Below, in pieces: positions 22,503 to 35,089 of a stretch of DNA of 64,000 bases. The translations under genes and the position numbers were made by a program. Every line of letters starts with the position of its first letter. The stretch's first letter is position 1. This DNA is from Leptobrachium leishanense (lineage: Eukaryota; Chordata; Amphibia; Anura; Megophryidae): NCBI GenBank assembly GCA_009667805.1, contig CM019063.1:197016954-197080953 (forward strand), read 5' to 3'. The notes beneath the pieces were generated by a model. It searched no databases. It worked only from the letters and a program-made list of their open reading frames with translations, and was not told where the DNA came from.

Positions 22503-22797
22503 ATGGAGCCACGAGCTTCAGCTCTAACTGCAGCACTCCGTTTGACCTGTAGATGGTGACATCTGCCTGCCAGATAGGTTATTAGAGTAAGAAATACATT
22601 GGAAATATTCCCGAATAGTTCTTACTGTATAATTAATTAAAAATGATTTTCCAAAAAAAAACAAAAAAAAACTGATTCCTTACAGTGGATTTTTGGAAAA
22701 TCACTTGGCAGGGAAGGCGTTAATTAGATTACAGCTGTTTAATTTAATAATTATACTTATTTGCACTTACAAATTTAATACCTTTGAGTAAAACATA
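22503..22797. other. Unassigned spacer
   Basis: No gene seen. GGCAGGGAAGGCGTTAA near 22709 resembles a piggyBac-type right end, but no partner end was found. Confidence 0.4.
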
Positions 22798-22799
22798 TA

Positions 22800-24414
<1,615 letters not shown>

Positions 24415-24416
24415 TA

Positions 24417-24935
24417 CATGTCTATTCAATAAAGGTGAAACTCAGGAGAACTGTCAGGAGAAGAGAACAATCTAGACAAGGGGTCAGCAACCTTGGCTCT
24501 ACAGATGTTTTGGGCTTACATTTCCCATGAGGCTCAGCCAATCTAATAAGTAGCTGAGCATCATGGGAGATGTAGTTCCAAAACATCTGTAGAGTCAAAG
24601 TTGCTGACTCCTGATCTAGATCAAATAGCCAATTTGGAAAGAGAGATAAATGGGAGAATTTTTCTGTTTTGGCTATTTTGACCTAGAATTTTCACGTCTC
24701 CAGTCATTCTTCTGGGTTTCACCTTTAGTGTACAGACCTGATAGATACACAGGTCTATTCAAAGAAAGGTGAAACTCAGAATAATGACTGGAGAAGTGAA
24801 AAATATAGGTCAAAATAGCCAAACCAGAAAAATTCTCCCATTTATCTCACTTTCCAAATCGGCTATTTGGTCTAGATTGTTCTCTTCTTCTGCCAGTTCT
24901 CCTGGTTTTCACCTTTCTCTGAATAACCCTGACAG
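24417..24935. mobile_element. Fold-back element, arms about 190 bp
   Basis: Two nearly complementary arms meet near 24735-24750. The outer right end is GAATAACCCTG, the same terminal word as the CAGGGTTATTC family; the left outer end is the degraded CATGTCTATTCA. Within each arm AAAGGTGAAACTCAG and related stretches repeat. The left arm is interrupted by a hAT-type MITE (24478-24613). No coding sequence. Confidence 0.7.
24478..24613. mobile_element. hAT-type MITE, 136 bp
   Basis: GGGGTCAGCAACCTTGGCTC and the complementary right end (AGTTGCTGACTCCTG) form inverted repeats, with ATCTAGAC and ATCTAGAT as an imperfect 8-bp target duplication (7 of 8). Confidence 0.72.
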
Positions 24936-25185
24936 TTTTCTAAGAATTTTGTTTTTGGGATTAAAAAGAGTGGAAGGATTTATATGTTGGGAGGTATTGG
25001 ATGAAAGGGTGTGGTCATGGAGACATACATCTGAAATGTATTTAAAAGAAGCATTTGTTAAATTGAGATTATTTAACTGATGGTCAATATTACGGTGCTG
25101 GTAAAGGCCAGTATTTCACAAAACTAAAATCTAAAGAGCAACAGGAGAAGCTTTACATTGGAATATTTGATAAGCAGTATTGGTA
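24936..25185. other. Unassigned, short open stretches
   Basis: No recognised gene. Two short open stretches in different frames (about 24936-25080 and 25081-25193, the latter with YYGAGKGQYFTKLK) are not assignable and may be chance. Confidence 0.3.
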
Positions 25186-25193
25186 TCTTACAT

Positions 25194-25332
25194 CAGGGAT
25201 GTCCCCAAACTCTGGTCCCCCAGATGTCCATGAACTACAATGCCCATGCTTCTCCATCCATCTAATGCAGTCAGAGATTTCTGGGAGTTGTAGTTCAGGA
25301 ACATGTGGGGGGCCGGAGTTCGGACATCCCTA
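25194..25332. mobile_element. hAT-type MITE, 139 bp
   Basis: CAGGGATGTCCCCAAACTCT and GGAGTTCGGACATCCCTA are inverted ends. TCTTACAT and TTTTACAT flank it (8 bp, 7 of 8 match). The central hairpin includes CATGAACTACAATGCCCATG and GTTGTAGTTCAGG. Confidence 0.75.
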
Positions 25333-25636
25333 TTTTACATAATCTTGAGCACGTTAAGGGAAACTGTATTAAAAACTCTCACTGTATCAAATAGATAAAG
25401 GAGCTACTACATATACGTGGCATGTTGATACTTATGTTATAAATCTATCTAATGTATCACACGTGGATGCTCACAAGTATAATCTGAATTACCTAGCAAT
25501 ACGGTGTCAATAAGGAACAATTATTTCCTATTGGGTACTTAACAATGCGTGGTTTCTGACACAGTGGTATGCTTACTTTTAAGCAATCAATTTAGGTCTA
25601 ACTTTTTAAAACTAGTGAAGGGGCTACACTGATTTA
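25333..25636. other. Unassigned spacer
   Basis: AT-rich sequence with no gene or recognised repeat. Confidence 0.4.
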
Positions 25637-26061
25637 GGCTAGGGTCAGACTAACGCATTTTTCACGTTGTCCGTGAAAATGTGCGTTCGAAGAATGGACG
25701 TATTTTTTCACGGAATACGCAATAGCGGTCATACTATGCGCAGTTTCATCCGTGATTTTGTACGGATCATCAATAAAACACTTCTTGCATCTGGACGTTA
25801 TGTTAGCCGGACATTAGCAGCGTCTGATGTCTCCAATTCACGCACACACGCCGCTAGCGGACGCAGCGCACTCTGTACGTCAGTACTAGTGGTTTAACGT
25901 TCTCGAAAAAATGCGTTCATTTTCCACTTGCGTTGCGCAGCCGGACTTTTGTGCGACCGTACATCGTATATTGGCCGTCATTGCCCGGCATCTGCTGCTA
26001 GCACGGCCGTGATTAAGTGCGCCAGAACGCGCGTTCGCACTGCCTCAGTCTGACCCTAGCC
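25637..26061. mobile_element. PIF/Harbinger-type MITE, copy B
   Basis: GGCTAGGGTCAGACTAACGC at left and GTCTGACCCTAGCC at right, flanked by TTA on both sides. Reverse orientation of copies at 12545 and 29195. Confidence 0.8.
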
Positions 26062-26064
26062 TTA

Positions 26065-26699
26065 CGCATTACTATGTATGGTGTACCCCACCAAACATTT
26101 TAATATTTTTAATATCTGGTGTTTGTTATGCTATATTGTCTAATAACGATTTTTTGTTTTACTTTAGTTGATACCATCACAGACTGTGTACCAGTTATGG
26201 ATATGAAATATTTTTTTCAACAAATCAGCCAACACCCAGTGTCCAATTAAATAGCCTCTGAATTATGTTTTTTTAGAATTAATGGGATTTTGAGCACAAG
26301 TGATAACTTTTCTTGTGTGTTACATATTATGTAGCTGGCTGATCTCTTTACAGTGCTGTCCAGTGGTAATGAGAGTAGTGCACATAATAATCCATGTTAT
26401 TGACACAAAGACTGAGTAGAGACCAGAGACTCCAATCAAGAATATGAAGCTTTTATTAGGACGCAAGCCACTTTCAGCTCTAAAATAGGTTTTCTCCAGC
26501 CCATTTCAATAGTAACACAAAATACACAAATATACAAGAGGTAAAATAAAAACAATTAATTCTAATTATGCAATTATATCCAACTAATGCAACATGTTGA
26601 TACATCAGCAATATTTGTATCTGGGGCAGAATCAGGCATTGGCAGCAAAAATAAATTGGAAAATACGCAAACAAATGTGGCATCTGGAAAGATCATCAA
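26065..26699. other. Unassigned AT-rich sequence
   Basis: No gene found. Short ORFs here are low-complexity and unlike known proteins. Confidence 0.4.
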
Positions 26700-27172
26700 C
26701 AGCTCATACATTATTGTTTCTATTTATTTTTTTATCATCATTTTCAGCAAACCGTCTTTTTATTTATTTATTTTTTGGACCATATTTTTGTATATTTTGA
26801 CCAAATTTTTTACTAATTTTTTATTTAAAAAAAATAATCTTTAATTCTGTAACAGACCATTTTTTATTTTTGAAGGACCTCTTTTATTATCTAGACATGT
26901 ATGCATGTTATTTATTTAAACATCTATTAGAAGAATAGCAGTGTTCTGTTTTTTTTTTTTTGCAATTCAGCAGCGTTCAGCAGTCAGTTTGGCAGCGTTC
27001 GGCGTTCTTCGGCGGCCCCATGTTCAGTCTACTTCGGGAACCCTGCGGTGAATAGTGAATTCACCGCAGGGTCAGCGAAATGGAATCGCCTATAGCACAC
27101 CGAAGTGCATTGACGCAGAAAGCACCGAACGTTCACTGAAATTTCGGTGCTTTCCAAATATCCCCTATAGTA
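26700..27172 (+). mobile_element. Truncated relative of the CAGGGTTATTC family
   Basis: Matches the right two-thirds of the element at 34094-34893: a TCATTTTCAGCA stretch, a T-rich block, GCAGCGTTC repeats, then ACCGCAGGGTC and TTTCGGTGCTTTCCAAAT. The left end is missing. No protein. Confidence 0.55.
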
Positions 27173-27214
27173 ATAGTAGCTTTTCTATCTGCTTAGTCAA
27201 AAAAAAAAAATTCA

Positions 27215-27331
27215 TATTTTAACTGGGTTCTATGTCAACAATAAACCATGGTGTTTAAACATCATGAACAAACTATGGTAAAAATGAGCTCAGCACACAG
27301 AGCTGGAATGGCTCTGCAGTGAAAGTGTTAA
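27215..27331 (+). mobile_element. Truncated piggyBac-type element end (copy 4)
   Basis: GTTTAAACATCATGA, then GGTAAAAATGAGCTCAGCAC, then GCAGTGAAAGTGTTAA parallel the last about 100 bp of the element at 50777-52019, including the terminal TTAA (27328-27331). Confidence 0.6.
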
Positions 27332-27514
27332 AATACTGCTGTCTATTTAAAATGTTGCTTATACCTTGAGTGCACACAAAAGCCTGTTTATTTTTAGTGT
27401 TGCATAAGTGATGTGTCACCCTGACCAGCTCCTACAGAATTCAGTACTAGTATATACAAATTCTCAGTAGATTACAATGGTACTTATAAAAATGCTGGGA
27501 AATCGGAACACTAA

Positions 27515-27962
27515 GGCTGCTGTCAGACGAGCGTAGTGTTCACGTCCGTGATTGCGCCTAAAAGTACGTCCGTGATAGCATGAAAGAAAGTCCATTGGAG
27601 CCTGACACATGAAGTACGTCCGCACTGAACTGCGGACGCATGACGGACGCTGCAAACGGACGCAGGTTAGGCAAGAACGTAATACTGCTAGAACGGACGT
27701 GCGGAGTGCGCCACGTCCATAACGTCTGCATAGCTTTGTGTGTGAGTGATGGAGCATGGTCAGACGGACTGCATTTATACGTCCAGCATTTTTGATGGAC
27801 AGAATGTTTTTTCATTGTAATTTATTTTTCCCTCCTACATCCGTCAAAAATAACTTCAGTGAAAAAACGGACTGTGTGACCACTACTGCGTCATCCGTAC
27901 TGACGATGTCCGTACTGCACGGACGTACAGTCCGTAGAAATCACGCTCGTCTGACCCTAGCC
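27515..27962. mobile_element. PIF/Harbinger-type MITE, copy C
   Basis: GGCTGCTGTCAGACGAGCG at left and CGCTCGTCTGACCCTAGCC at right, flanked by TAA on both sides. It belongs with 28925-29783 to a second subfamily with ACGTCCGT-rich interior. Confidence 0.78.
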
Positions 27963-27965
27963 TAA

Positions 27966-28856
27966 AACCTCTCCTTCCATTCTGATATGGAGCTGCAGAT
28001 GTGAAGATACATATGTATTTTTAAATTAAGTGCCGTTTCATCTCCTTGAACAATATTAAAAAGAAATGATCATTTTTAAGAACTCATTCGTCTTATACTG
28101 ATAGGTTGGCAGACTTACACTATTACTTGAGTTTTAGTTGATTTGTAATATTTGTTTATAGAAACATGAGTAAACGGTATCCATCCAGAGAAAGTCAATA
28201 AAACCATTTGCAGTTATTTTCCGAAGGAATCCATTATCAACTGAATAAATAGTATGAGAAGACGTTGCTTGAAATGGATTACATTTGTTAAATAAAAAAG
28301 TAAGTAAAATGGATGTTTAATTAATTCTCATTCTGCGTATTTATTAGCACTCTGAAATGTAAGGATATTTAAAAAATCATATTACAAACAAATTAACCAT
28401 TTTATATGTGATTGTTTTTAAAATAACATTTGTATTTTGATTTTATTCTTGGCAAGACACATAAAACAAATGTATGTATTTGTGCATGCATGAGGAGATA
28501 AAGCGAGGTAGATCATAGAGATGACCATAGAGAACATTTACATATTTGTATCAATCAGCAAAGTCACAGAACTCCATGGTGTTCACGTCACCAAATGTAG
28601 AAAGGGATTCTCTTTGTAATATGCAAATATACTCAGCAATCTCTCACTTTTTAAATCTAAAAGTCTGCTGTAGCACATAAATTCTTCATGCCAGTGCAAT
28701 CGCGTATTAACTGGCTTCAAGCATCAGTCAGAGGATGCAGCAACACAAAACCTTTACAGCATTGTAATTTCTGATTTGTTTCCACTGGTCAGAAAAAGGA
28801 AGGCTTGTGATAGCTCCAGAGAGATGTAAATGTTTTTATAATGACATGTACTGTTT
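27966..28856. other. Unassigned AT-rich spacer
   Basis: About 0.9 kb without a recognisable gene or repeat terminus. Confidence 0.45.
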
Positions 28857-28924
28857 CTTATGAGCAGAGGCGGCTCTAGACTTTGTGAAGCCTTAGGTGA
28901 AACATGTGACTTTGTGAGGCCTTA

Positions 28925-29783
28925 GGCTCGTGTCAGACTAGCGCACTGATCACGTCCGCGTTGCCGCACATTTGTACGTCCGTTATATCATATAATTATG
29001 ACCAATGGAGGCCCACATATGAAGTACGTCCACACCAAACTGCGGACGCATAACAGAACAGGCAAGAACATAAATCCGCTACAACGGACGCACAGAGTGC
29101 GCTGCGTCCGCAACGTCCGCATAACTTTGTGTGTGAGTGATGGAACAAAGTCAGACGGACTGCATTTTTGACGTCCAGCATTTTGACAGACTAAGGCTAA
29201 GGTCAGACAAAAGCATTTTTAACGAGCGTTTAACCGCACGAAATCACGGCCGTGCTAGCAGCAAATGACGTCCAATGCCGGGTAACATACGAAGAACGGC
29301 CGCACGAAAGTTCATCCGCGCAACGCAAGTGGCAAACGAACGCATTTTTTCTAGAACGTCAAACCACTACTACTGACATACAGAGTGCGCTGCGTCCGCA
29401 TAGCGGCGTGTGTGTGTGATTAGGAGACGTCAGACGCTGCTAATGTCCGGCCAACATAACGTCCAGACACAAAAAGTGTTTTATTGATGATCCGTACAAA
29501 ATCACGGACGAAAATGCGCATCGTATGACCGCTATCGCGTATTCCGTGAAAAAATGCATCCATTCGTTCGAACGCACTTTTTCACGAACAACGCGAAAAA
29601 TGCGTTAGTCTGACCCTAGCCTTAATGTTTTCCATATTAATTTATTTTCCCTTCTACATCAGTCAAAAAAAGCGTCAGTCACAAAAACGGTCTGTGTGGC
29701 CACTACCTTGTCGTCAGTCAGAAAGTACGTCCATTGTGCACAGACGCACGGTCCGCACAGAATGCGCTCGTCTGACCCTAGCC
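28925..29783. mobile_element. PIF/Harbinger-type MITE, copy D, split by copy E
   Basis: GGCTCGTGTCAGACTAGCGC at left and GCTCGTCTGACCCTAGCC at right, flanked by TTA on both sides. Interrupted by copy E at 29195-29621. Minus the insertion it is about 430 bp, like copy C. Confidence 0.78.
29195..29621. mobile_element. PIF/Harbinger-type MITE, copy E, nested in copy D
   Basis: GGCTAAGGTCAGAC at left and TAGTCTGACCCTAGCC at right, flanked by TAA and TTA. Same subfamily and same length (427 bp) as 12545-12971, to which it is highly similar along its length. Confidence 0.8.
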
Positions 29784-30033
29784 TTAGGCGAAACTTGAGG
29801 CCCCACTAACAAGCACAAAAAAATGCAAGTATGGGCCTGGTGCTGAGGATGTTAGTGGGCCTTTTAATAGAAATAAAATGAAAAATAACAGGTATCTTAC
29901 CTTGAAGCTGAACCGTTGATTTTTCAGGTATTTCGGGACATGGCAATTGAATGCTTCCCAGTACAGTCTCCTCTCCACTGTCTGAACAATAAGAAATACA
30001 TGTAGGCACAATTAATATAATATTCCATTAATA

Positions 30034-31492
30034 CAGTTGTGTTCAAAATTATTCAACCCCCACTGAAATGGAATGTTTTGGCCAGTTTGACATTGATTTT
30101 GATCATTCAGTCATCTTGCTTACAATTAAATCAAAGAGGCACGTGTAGGTCAGACAAATATAACATAACATTTATAATGAAATAACCACAAATGTCTTTT
30201 CTGTGCTCACATCATTATCAGTTTTATTCAACCCCCAAGTGACATTCAATCTTAGTACTTAGTACAACATCCTTTTACAGTTATAACAGCTTTTAAACGT
30301 GAAGCATAGCTTGACACAAGTGTCTTGCAGCGATCTACGGGTATCTTCGCCCATTCGTCATGGGCAAAAGCCTCCAGTTCAGTCACATTCTTAAGTTTGC
30401 GCACTGCAACTGCTTTCTTTAAGTCCCACCAGAGGTTCTCAATCGGATTTAAGTCAGGTGACTGCGATGACCACTCCAAAATGTTCCAGCCTTTAATCTG
30501 CAACCATGCTCTAGTGGACTTGGAGGTATGCTTGGGATCATTGTCCTGTTGAAAGGTCCAACGTCTCCAAAAGCCTCAGGTTTGTGACGGACTGCATCAC
30601 ATTGTCATCCAATATCTCCTGGTACTGAAGAGAATTCATGGTACCTTGCACACGCTGAAGCTTCCCTGTACCTGCAGAAGCAAAACAGCCCCAAAGCATG
30701 ATTGACCCCCCCGCCTTGCTTCACAGTAGGCAAGGTGTTCTTTTCTTCATAGGCCTTGTTCTTCCTCCTCCAAACATAGCGTTGATCCATGGGCCCAAAC
30801 AGTTCTAATTTTGTTTCATCAGTCCACAGAACACTATCCCAAAACTTCTGTGGTTTGTCCACATGACTTTTGGCATACTGCAGTCGACTCTTCTTATTCT
30901 TTGGAGACAGCAAGGGGGTGCGCCTGGGAGTTCTGGCATGGAGGCCTTCATTATGCAGTGTGCGCCGTATTGTCTGAGCTGAAACTTCAGTACCCACATC
31001 TGACAAATCCTTTCTCAGTTCCTCAGCAGTCACACGGGGACTTTTCTCCACTCTACGCTTCAGGTAGCGCACAGCAGTCGAAGTCAGCATCTTCTTTCTG
31101 CCACGACCAGGTAGCGTTTCAACAGTGCCCTTTGCCTTGAATTTGCGAATGATGCTTCCTATGGTCTCTCTTGGTATGTTTAACATCTTTGCAATCTTCT
31201 TATAGCCATTGCCCTTCCTGTGAAGAGTAATCACCTCACCAAGTGAAAACACTTGAATGAACCTCTGTTCTTCAGAGTGGTAGTCTTTAAGGGGTTGAAT
31301 AATTGTGTCAATGAAGAACTCACAAAAGAAACATTTACTACTGTATTACAAAACCAATTGATGTCATTTTAGTTGCATATGGTTCTTTAAAAGGATTTAA
31401 AAGGATTTCATTCTGAAAACAATTACAAATGTACACTAAATTCCCTAAAACCCTTTACAGCATTGGGGGTTGAATAATTTTGAACACAACTG
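30034..31492 (-). mobile_element. Tc1-like transposon, copy 2, internally deleted
   Basis: Same family and ends as 22800-24414, bordered by TA. About 120 bp is missing near 31240, removing the transposase start codon region (joins CACCTC to the AAAACACTTG block). The copies are otherwise nearly identical. Confidence 0.92.
30252..31252 (-). pseudogene. Tc1 transposase pseudogene, copy 2
   Basis: Lacks the N-terminal start and the first codons (MVKSREW region) because of the deletion near 31240. It keeps [26 protein letters not shown] and SDLNPIENLWWDLKK. An extra C in a C run near 30706-30712 and an extra A near 30568-30572 shift frame relative to copy 1. The region broken in copy 1 near 23430 is intact here. 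Inactive. Confidence 0.88.
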
Positions 31493-31921
31493 TATGTCCC
31501 ATGTATCACTGATGTAGAAGCAATGGAGCAAAGCCTTATTACACATTGAGCCATCTGAAACACAAGCTGTTTCACAGCTGCAAGGAGAGAGGGGGTCCTT
31601 TGGACCCCTGTATTTCTATTCTTTACACCCCACAAAGTCACTTTTGCTGTGATTGAACATGTCATAGTCTTGCCTTTCTAATGATACCAAACATGATCAT
31701 GTAAAACGTCATGTAAAGAAAAAAACTCACACAACTATAAAATAATTTTTTATTTTCTTTATTTTTTGTTCCAAAGCAATGGCATTGTCCATTTGTCAGA
31801 TGCCTGATTTTGAATCCAAAAGATATTATTCTGGCACTCTGAAAGTCATTTATTTACTTACTATCTGCATCAATGCTGTGATTCTGACATGATGCTAAAT
31901 GCTGTAGCTTTAGTTGATATA

Positions 31922-32001
31922 CACTATATTGCCAAAAGTATTCGCTCACCTGCCTTGACTCGCATATGGATGGGTGAGCGAATACTTTTGTCAATATAGT
32001 G
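31922..32001. mobile_element. Miniature Tc1/mariner fold-back element, 80 bp
   Basis: CACTATATTGCCAAAAGTAT and its complement bound an 80-bp unit flanked by TA on both sides. Only the terminal repeats remain. Confidence 0.8.
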
Positions 32002-32069
32002 TAAGTGATCTTCAGAATTTGTGGGACTCTTTGAGAAGTCTTACAGGGCATTGTCAAATTCACTCAATG

Positions 32070-32250
32070 GATTATTATTATTATTATTTATTAAGCGACA
32101 ACACGTTCTGCAGCGCTGTACGAAAGATACAATGGGTAAAGACAGGACAATTCCACAATACATACAGGAGGCCGGTCAGTATTCCTGCCAGCAAATACAG
32201 GAGGACATTAGTGCCCTATTCCCGTGGGAGCTTACAATCTAGCTGGGTGA
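32070..32250 (-). repeat. LINE/SINE 3'-tail-like repeat
   Basis: An ATT-repeat tail (about 32070-32090) borders TTCTGCAGCGCTGTACG, and the block ends CCCGTGGGAGCTTACAATCT. The same CTGCAGCGCT plus ATT-tail arrangement closes the SINE at 35090-35617. No protein. Confidence 0.5.
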
Positions 32251-32279
32251 GGGGATTAGAAACAGGAGGGGGAATACAG

Positions 32280-32800
32280 TTACATGTATACCCAGATAGA
32301 GAGAGGCCCCCAGATACACGTATGCCCAGACAGACACAGGCCCCCAGATACATGTATACCCAGACAGACAAAGGCCCCCAGATACATGTATACCCAGACT
32401 CAGGCCCCAAATGCATGTATACCTAGACATCAGAACCCCAGATATCAGGCGCCAAGGATATCAGACCTCCAGATATCAGACCCCCCAGATATCAGACCCC
32501 CAGATATCAGACCCTCCAGATATCAGACCCCCAGATATCAAACCCCCCGATATCAGACCCTCAAAAATCTGAACCCCAGATATCAGACCCCCAGATATCA
32601 GACCCCCAGAAATCAGACTCCCCAGATATCAGAGTCCCCAGATATCAGACCCCCTGATCAGACCCCCAGATATCAGACCTCTGATATCAGACCCCAGATA
32701 TCAGAACCTTAAGATATCAAACCCCAAAGACATCAGACCCCCCAGATATCAGACTCCCAAGTTATCAGACCCCAGATACAGCTTACCCAGACATCAGACC
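32280..32800. repeat. Two adjacent minisatellites
   Basis: About 32280-32420: four to five copies of a roughly 30-bp unit (core CCCCAGATACATGTATACCC). About 32434-32790: more than twenty copies of a 15-16-bp unit (CAGATATCAGACCCC) with frequent small changes. The units share CCCAGATA, so the second array may derive from the first. Confidence 0.88.
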
Positions 32801-33854
32801 CAGACCTGGAGCAAGGGATCCGCGTGTTAACTGGCAGGCATGGGCGGCAGATGTCCAGTGCACGCTCTCTGGCATCATCAGAGGGGGACCGGCCGCCATC
32901 TTAGATTCTCCGGCAGCTGGGCGTAGGTAGGCTGCAGTGACTCCTGCAAGTCTGGCGGCCTATACAAAGCCTCAGCTGCCGCTGGAGTGATTGATCAGGG
33001 AAATTAGTCAGCCACAAGGCCCCGCAAGTGCGAGCCTTTAGGCAGCCACCTAATTCATTGCCTAATTAGTCGCCTAATTGGAGAGCCGCCACTGGTTATG
33101 AGAATATCTACTCCAGAATTATTTTTTGCCTTTTGTTTTCTCTATTTATGTTTTTGTGGTGCACTGTTATTTGGGTCTGACAAAGCTATTAGCTGGAACA
33201 TCTCTTTATGGATGCATTTTTGTGCTCTTGTTTTTGGAACCCACTTGTTCCCTTTCCCCTTTTTCTCTTTGAAGGATATGATTAGTTTGAGGACACAATA
33301 GGGTCCCTATACAATTGATAAGCGGGGTATATGACCCATTAGGGGTGTATATTGAGTGGGGCATTTCCACTCATAGGAGCACTTAGGAGGGGTCGGTGAG
33401 TTGCGAGGCATACTATGTCAACCCGCCCACATTAAGACCCTCCTGTCGGGCACCACCCACCCAGCAGGAATAAGTTAATTTACAATCTGTTGTGGTCACA
33501 TTACTTAACGCATGCAGAGGGCAGAGAGACAACGTATTTGGAGCAGCACTGCAGCTGTGAGATATGGTATAGCGGTAATGGTGGTTTTATCTCTGGCATC
33601 TGAGTACTGTGTAGAGTCAGGTACCATAGACTGCAGTGAGTTATCAATTTATTGATTTGACTGTTTCGGGGCTATTGGCTATCATATCTCCCTTCTGTGG
33701 AATCTATTCTTGTGCACGTTTTCTTGACACACTCCTGTTCCCGCTCCCCTTCCTCTACCCTTTTACAAGGTTAGGGCAAGTATAGAAATCTTTGTGCATT
33801 AGGGTGATAAAGTCCCTATATGATTGAATATGGGGGTTGCATGATCCGATAGGG

Positions 33855-34038
33855 CAGTGGTTCCCAACCACGGCCCTCAAGTACCCCCAACAGGCCAGGT
33901 TTTGAGGATCACCTTGAGGAAATGCAGACAGAATCCTGCAATCACTGAGCAGCAAATCATATCACCTGTGCTGTGCTTCAGATATCCTGCAAACCTGACC
34001 TGTTGGTTGTACCTGAGGACCGCGGCTGGGAGCCACTG
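33855..34038. mobile_element. hAT-type MITE, 184 bp, perfect 8-bp duplication
   Basis: CAGTGGTTCCCAACC at left and the complementary GGCTGGGAGCCACTG at right. CGATAGGG occurs at 33847-33854 and 34039-34046. Charlie-like ends. Confidence 0.88.
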
Positions 34039-34093
34039 CGATAGGGTATAGTTGGAGTGTAAGACCTCTGCTTATCTGTGCATGGGGACTATA

Positions 34094-34893
34094 GGGGCTA
34101 TTCAAAGAGTGATGAATATGCCACCAAATTGCACAAAACAGTGAATTTCATCATACGGCGCAATTTTGTAGCAATTCAGCTATTCAGAAAGCTGTCTTGG
34201 CGAATTGCCAGTGAAATATAATGAAATTGAGCAGCAGTGACCTTTTAGAAGCAGTGAAAATGTCCCATAGAGAATTAATGGTTACTCTGTTCAGAGAACA
34301 CCGAACAGCACTAAAATGTTGGTGAAATGCCCAGATTTTCGATGCTTCCATTCGACAAATGTAAAGAGACAAATCCCATAGGCTTCAATGGAAAAAAAAA
34401 AAACTTTTTTTTTTTTTTTATTAACCATTCATTATTTTCATTTTCAGCAGCAAGCCTTTTTCATTTATTTATTCTTTTAGGCATTTTTCTGAATTTTTTC
34501 ACCGATGTTATATAATTCGATTTTTTTTATTATTATTATTATTTATTATTTCCCTGCATTTTTTCTGGTTTAAAAGCATTTTAAAAATTGCATTTTTTTT
34601 TTACCCGTTTGGCGAATCATCGCTGCATTTAGAGGATTGCGGTTGCATTCGGTGGTTAGTTAGGCGGGTTGTCAGCTGCATTCGGTGGTTTGCATATGCA
34701 TTTGGCATTCTGTTCAGCAGGTTGTCAGCTGCATTCTGTGGTCTGTTTGATCTGTCATCAGCTGCGTTCAGCGGATCCATTCAGCACACATCTGGGACCC
34801 TGCAGTGATTGCTGAATTCACCGCAGGGTCGGTGAAATGAACTCACCGAAATGTGGCAATTGTGAGAAATTTCGGTGCTCTCTGAATAACCCC
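34094..34893 (+). mobile_element. CAGGGTTATTC-related element, divergent copy
   Basis: GGGGCTATTCAAAGAG at left and CTCTGAATAACCCC at right. Interior order matches the main family (GCGAATTGCC, CCATAGGCTTCAATG, T-rich centre, ACCGCAGGGTC, TTTCGGTG). ATA and TTA flank it. Divergent subfamily, also represented by 26700-27172. Confidence 0.65.
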
Positions 34894-35089
34894 TTAAGTA
34901 TATTCAGAAGGTTCATTGTTATTTTTCTCTGGTCACAGTGTTGAACACATGCAGATATAGAGGAGACAGCGTTATTGGAGTAGCACCACAGCCATTCGAT
35001 GTAATATGAGGCAGTAGTGGTTTAACCTTGGCATCTGTGTATTCTATATCACTAATTTTATTATTTTGATATTTGTGTGTCAGTCTATG

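Larger units (their letters stand above)
28865..33094. mobile_element. hAT-type element with nested insertions, 4.2 kb
   Basis: Left end CAGAGGCGGCTCTAGAC, right end GAGAGCCGCCACTG, flanked by CTTATGAG (28857-28864) and GTTATGAG (33095-33102), an 8-bp duplication with one mismatch. Mirrored subterminal GGCCTTAGGC / GCCTTTAGGC and GGCCCC words support the pairing. Inside are PIF/Harbinger MITEs (28925-29783, with 29195-29621 nested), a Tc1 copy (30034-31492), a tiny Tc1 MITE (31922-32001), a LINE/SINE tail and two minisatellites. No hAT transposase is recognisable in what remains. Confidence 0.68.
33103..35050. repeat. Degenerate tandem repeat, about 540-bp unit, interrupted
   Basis: Words recur in order: CTTGTTCCC / CTCCTGTTCCC (33245, 33731), GTCCCTATA (33303, 33809), GGAGCAGCACTGCAGC / GGAGTAGCACCACAGCC (33540, 34977) and GGCATCTG (33595, 35028). 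The second unit is split by a hAT MITE (33855-34038) and a CAGGGTTATTC relative (34094-34893). No coding content seen. Confidence 0.5.

Noticed and set aside
22700..22725. piggyBac right end (GGCAGGGAAGGCGTTAA)
   Set aside because: No matching left end with TTAA found within a plausible distance.
24936..25193. Possible protein fragment (YYGAGKGQYFTKLK frame)
   Set aside because: About 38 codons in one frame and a different frame upstream, no recognised family; not enough to call a gene.
32434..32790. CRISPR-like regular repeats
   Set aside because: Units are contiguous 15-16-bp tandem copies without unique spacers, in a vertebrate genome; it is a minisatellite.
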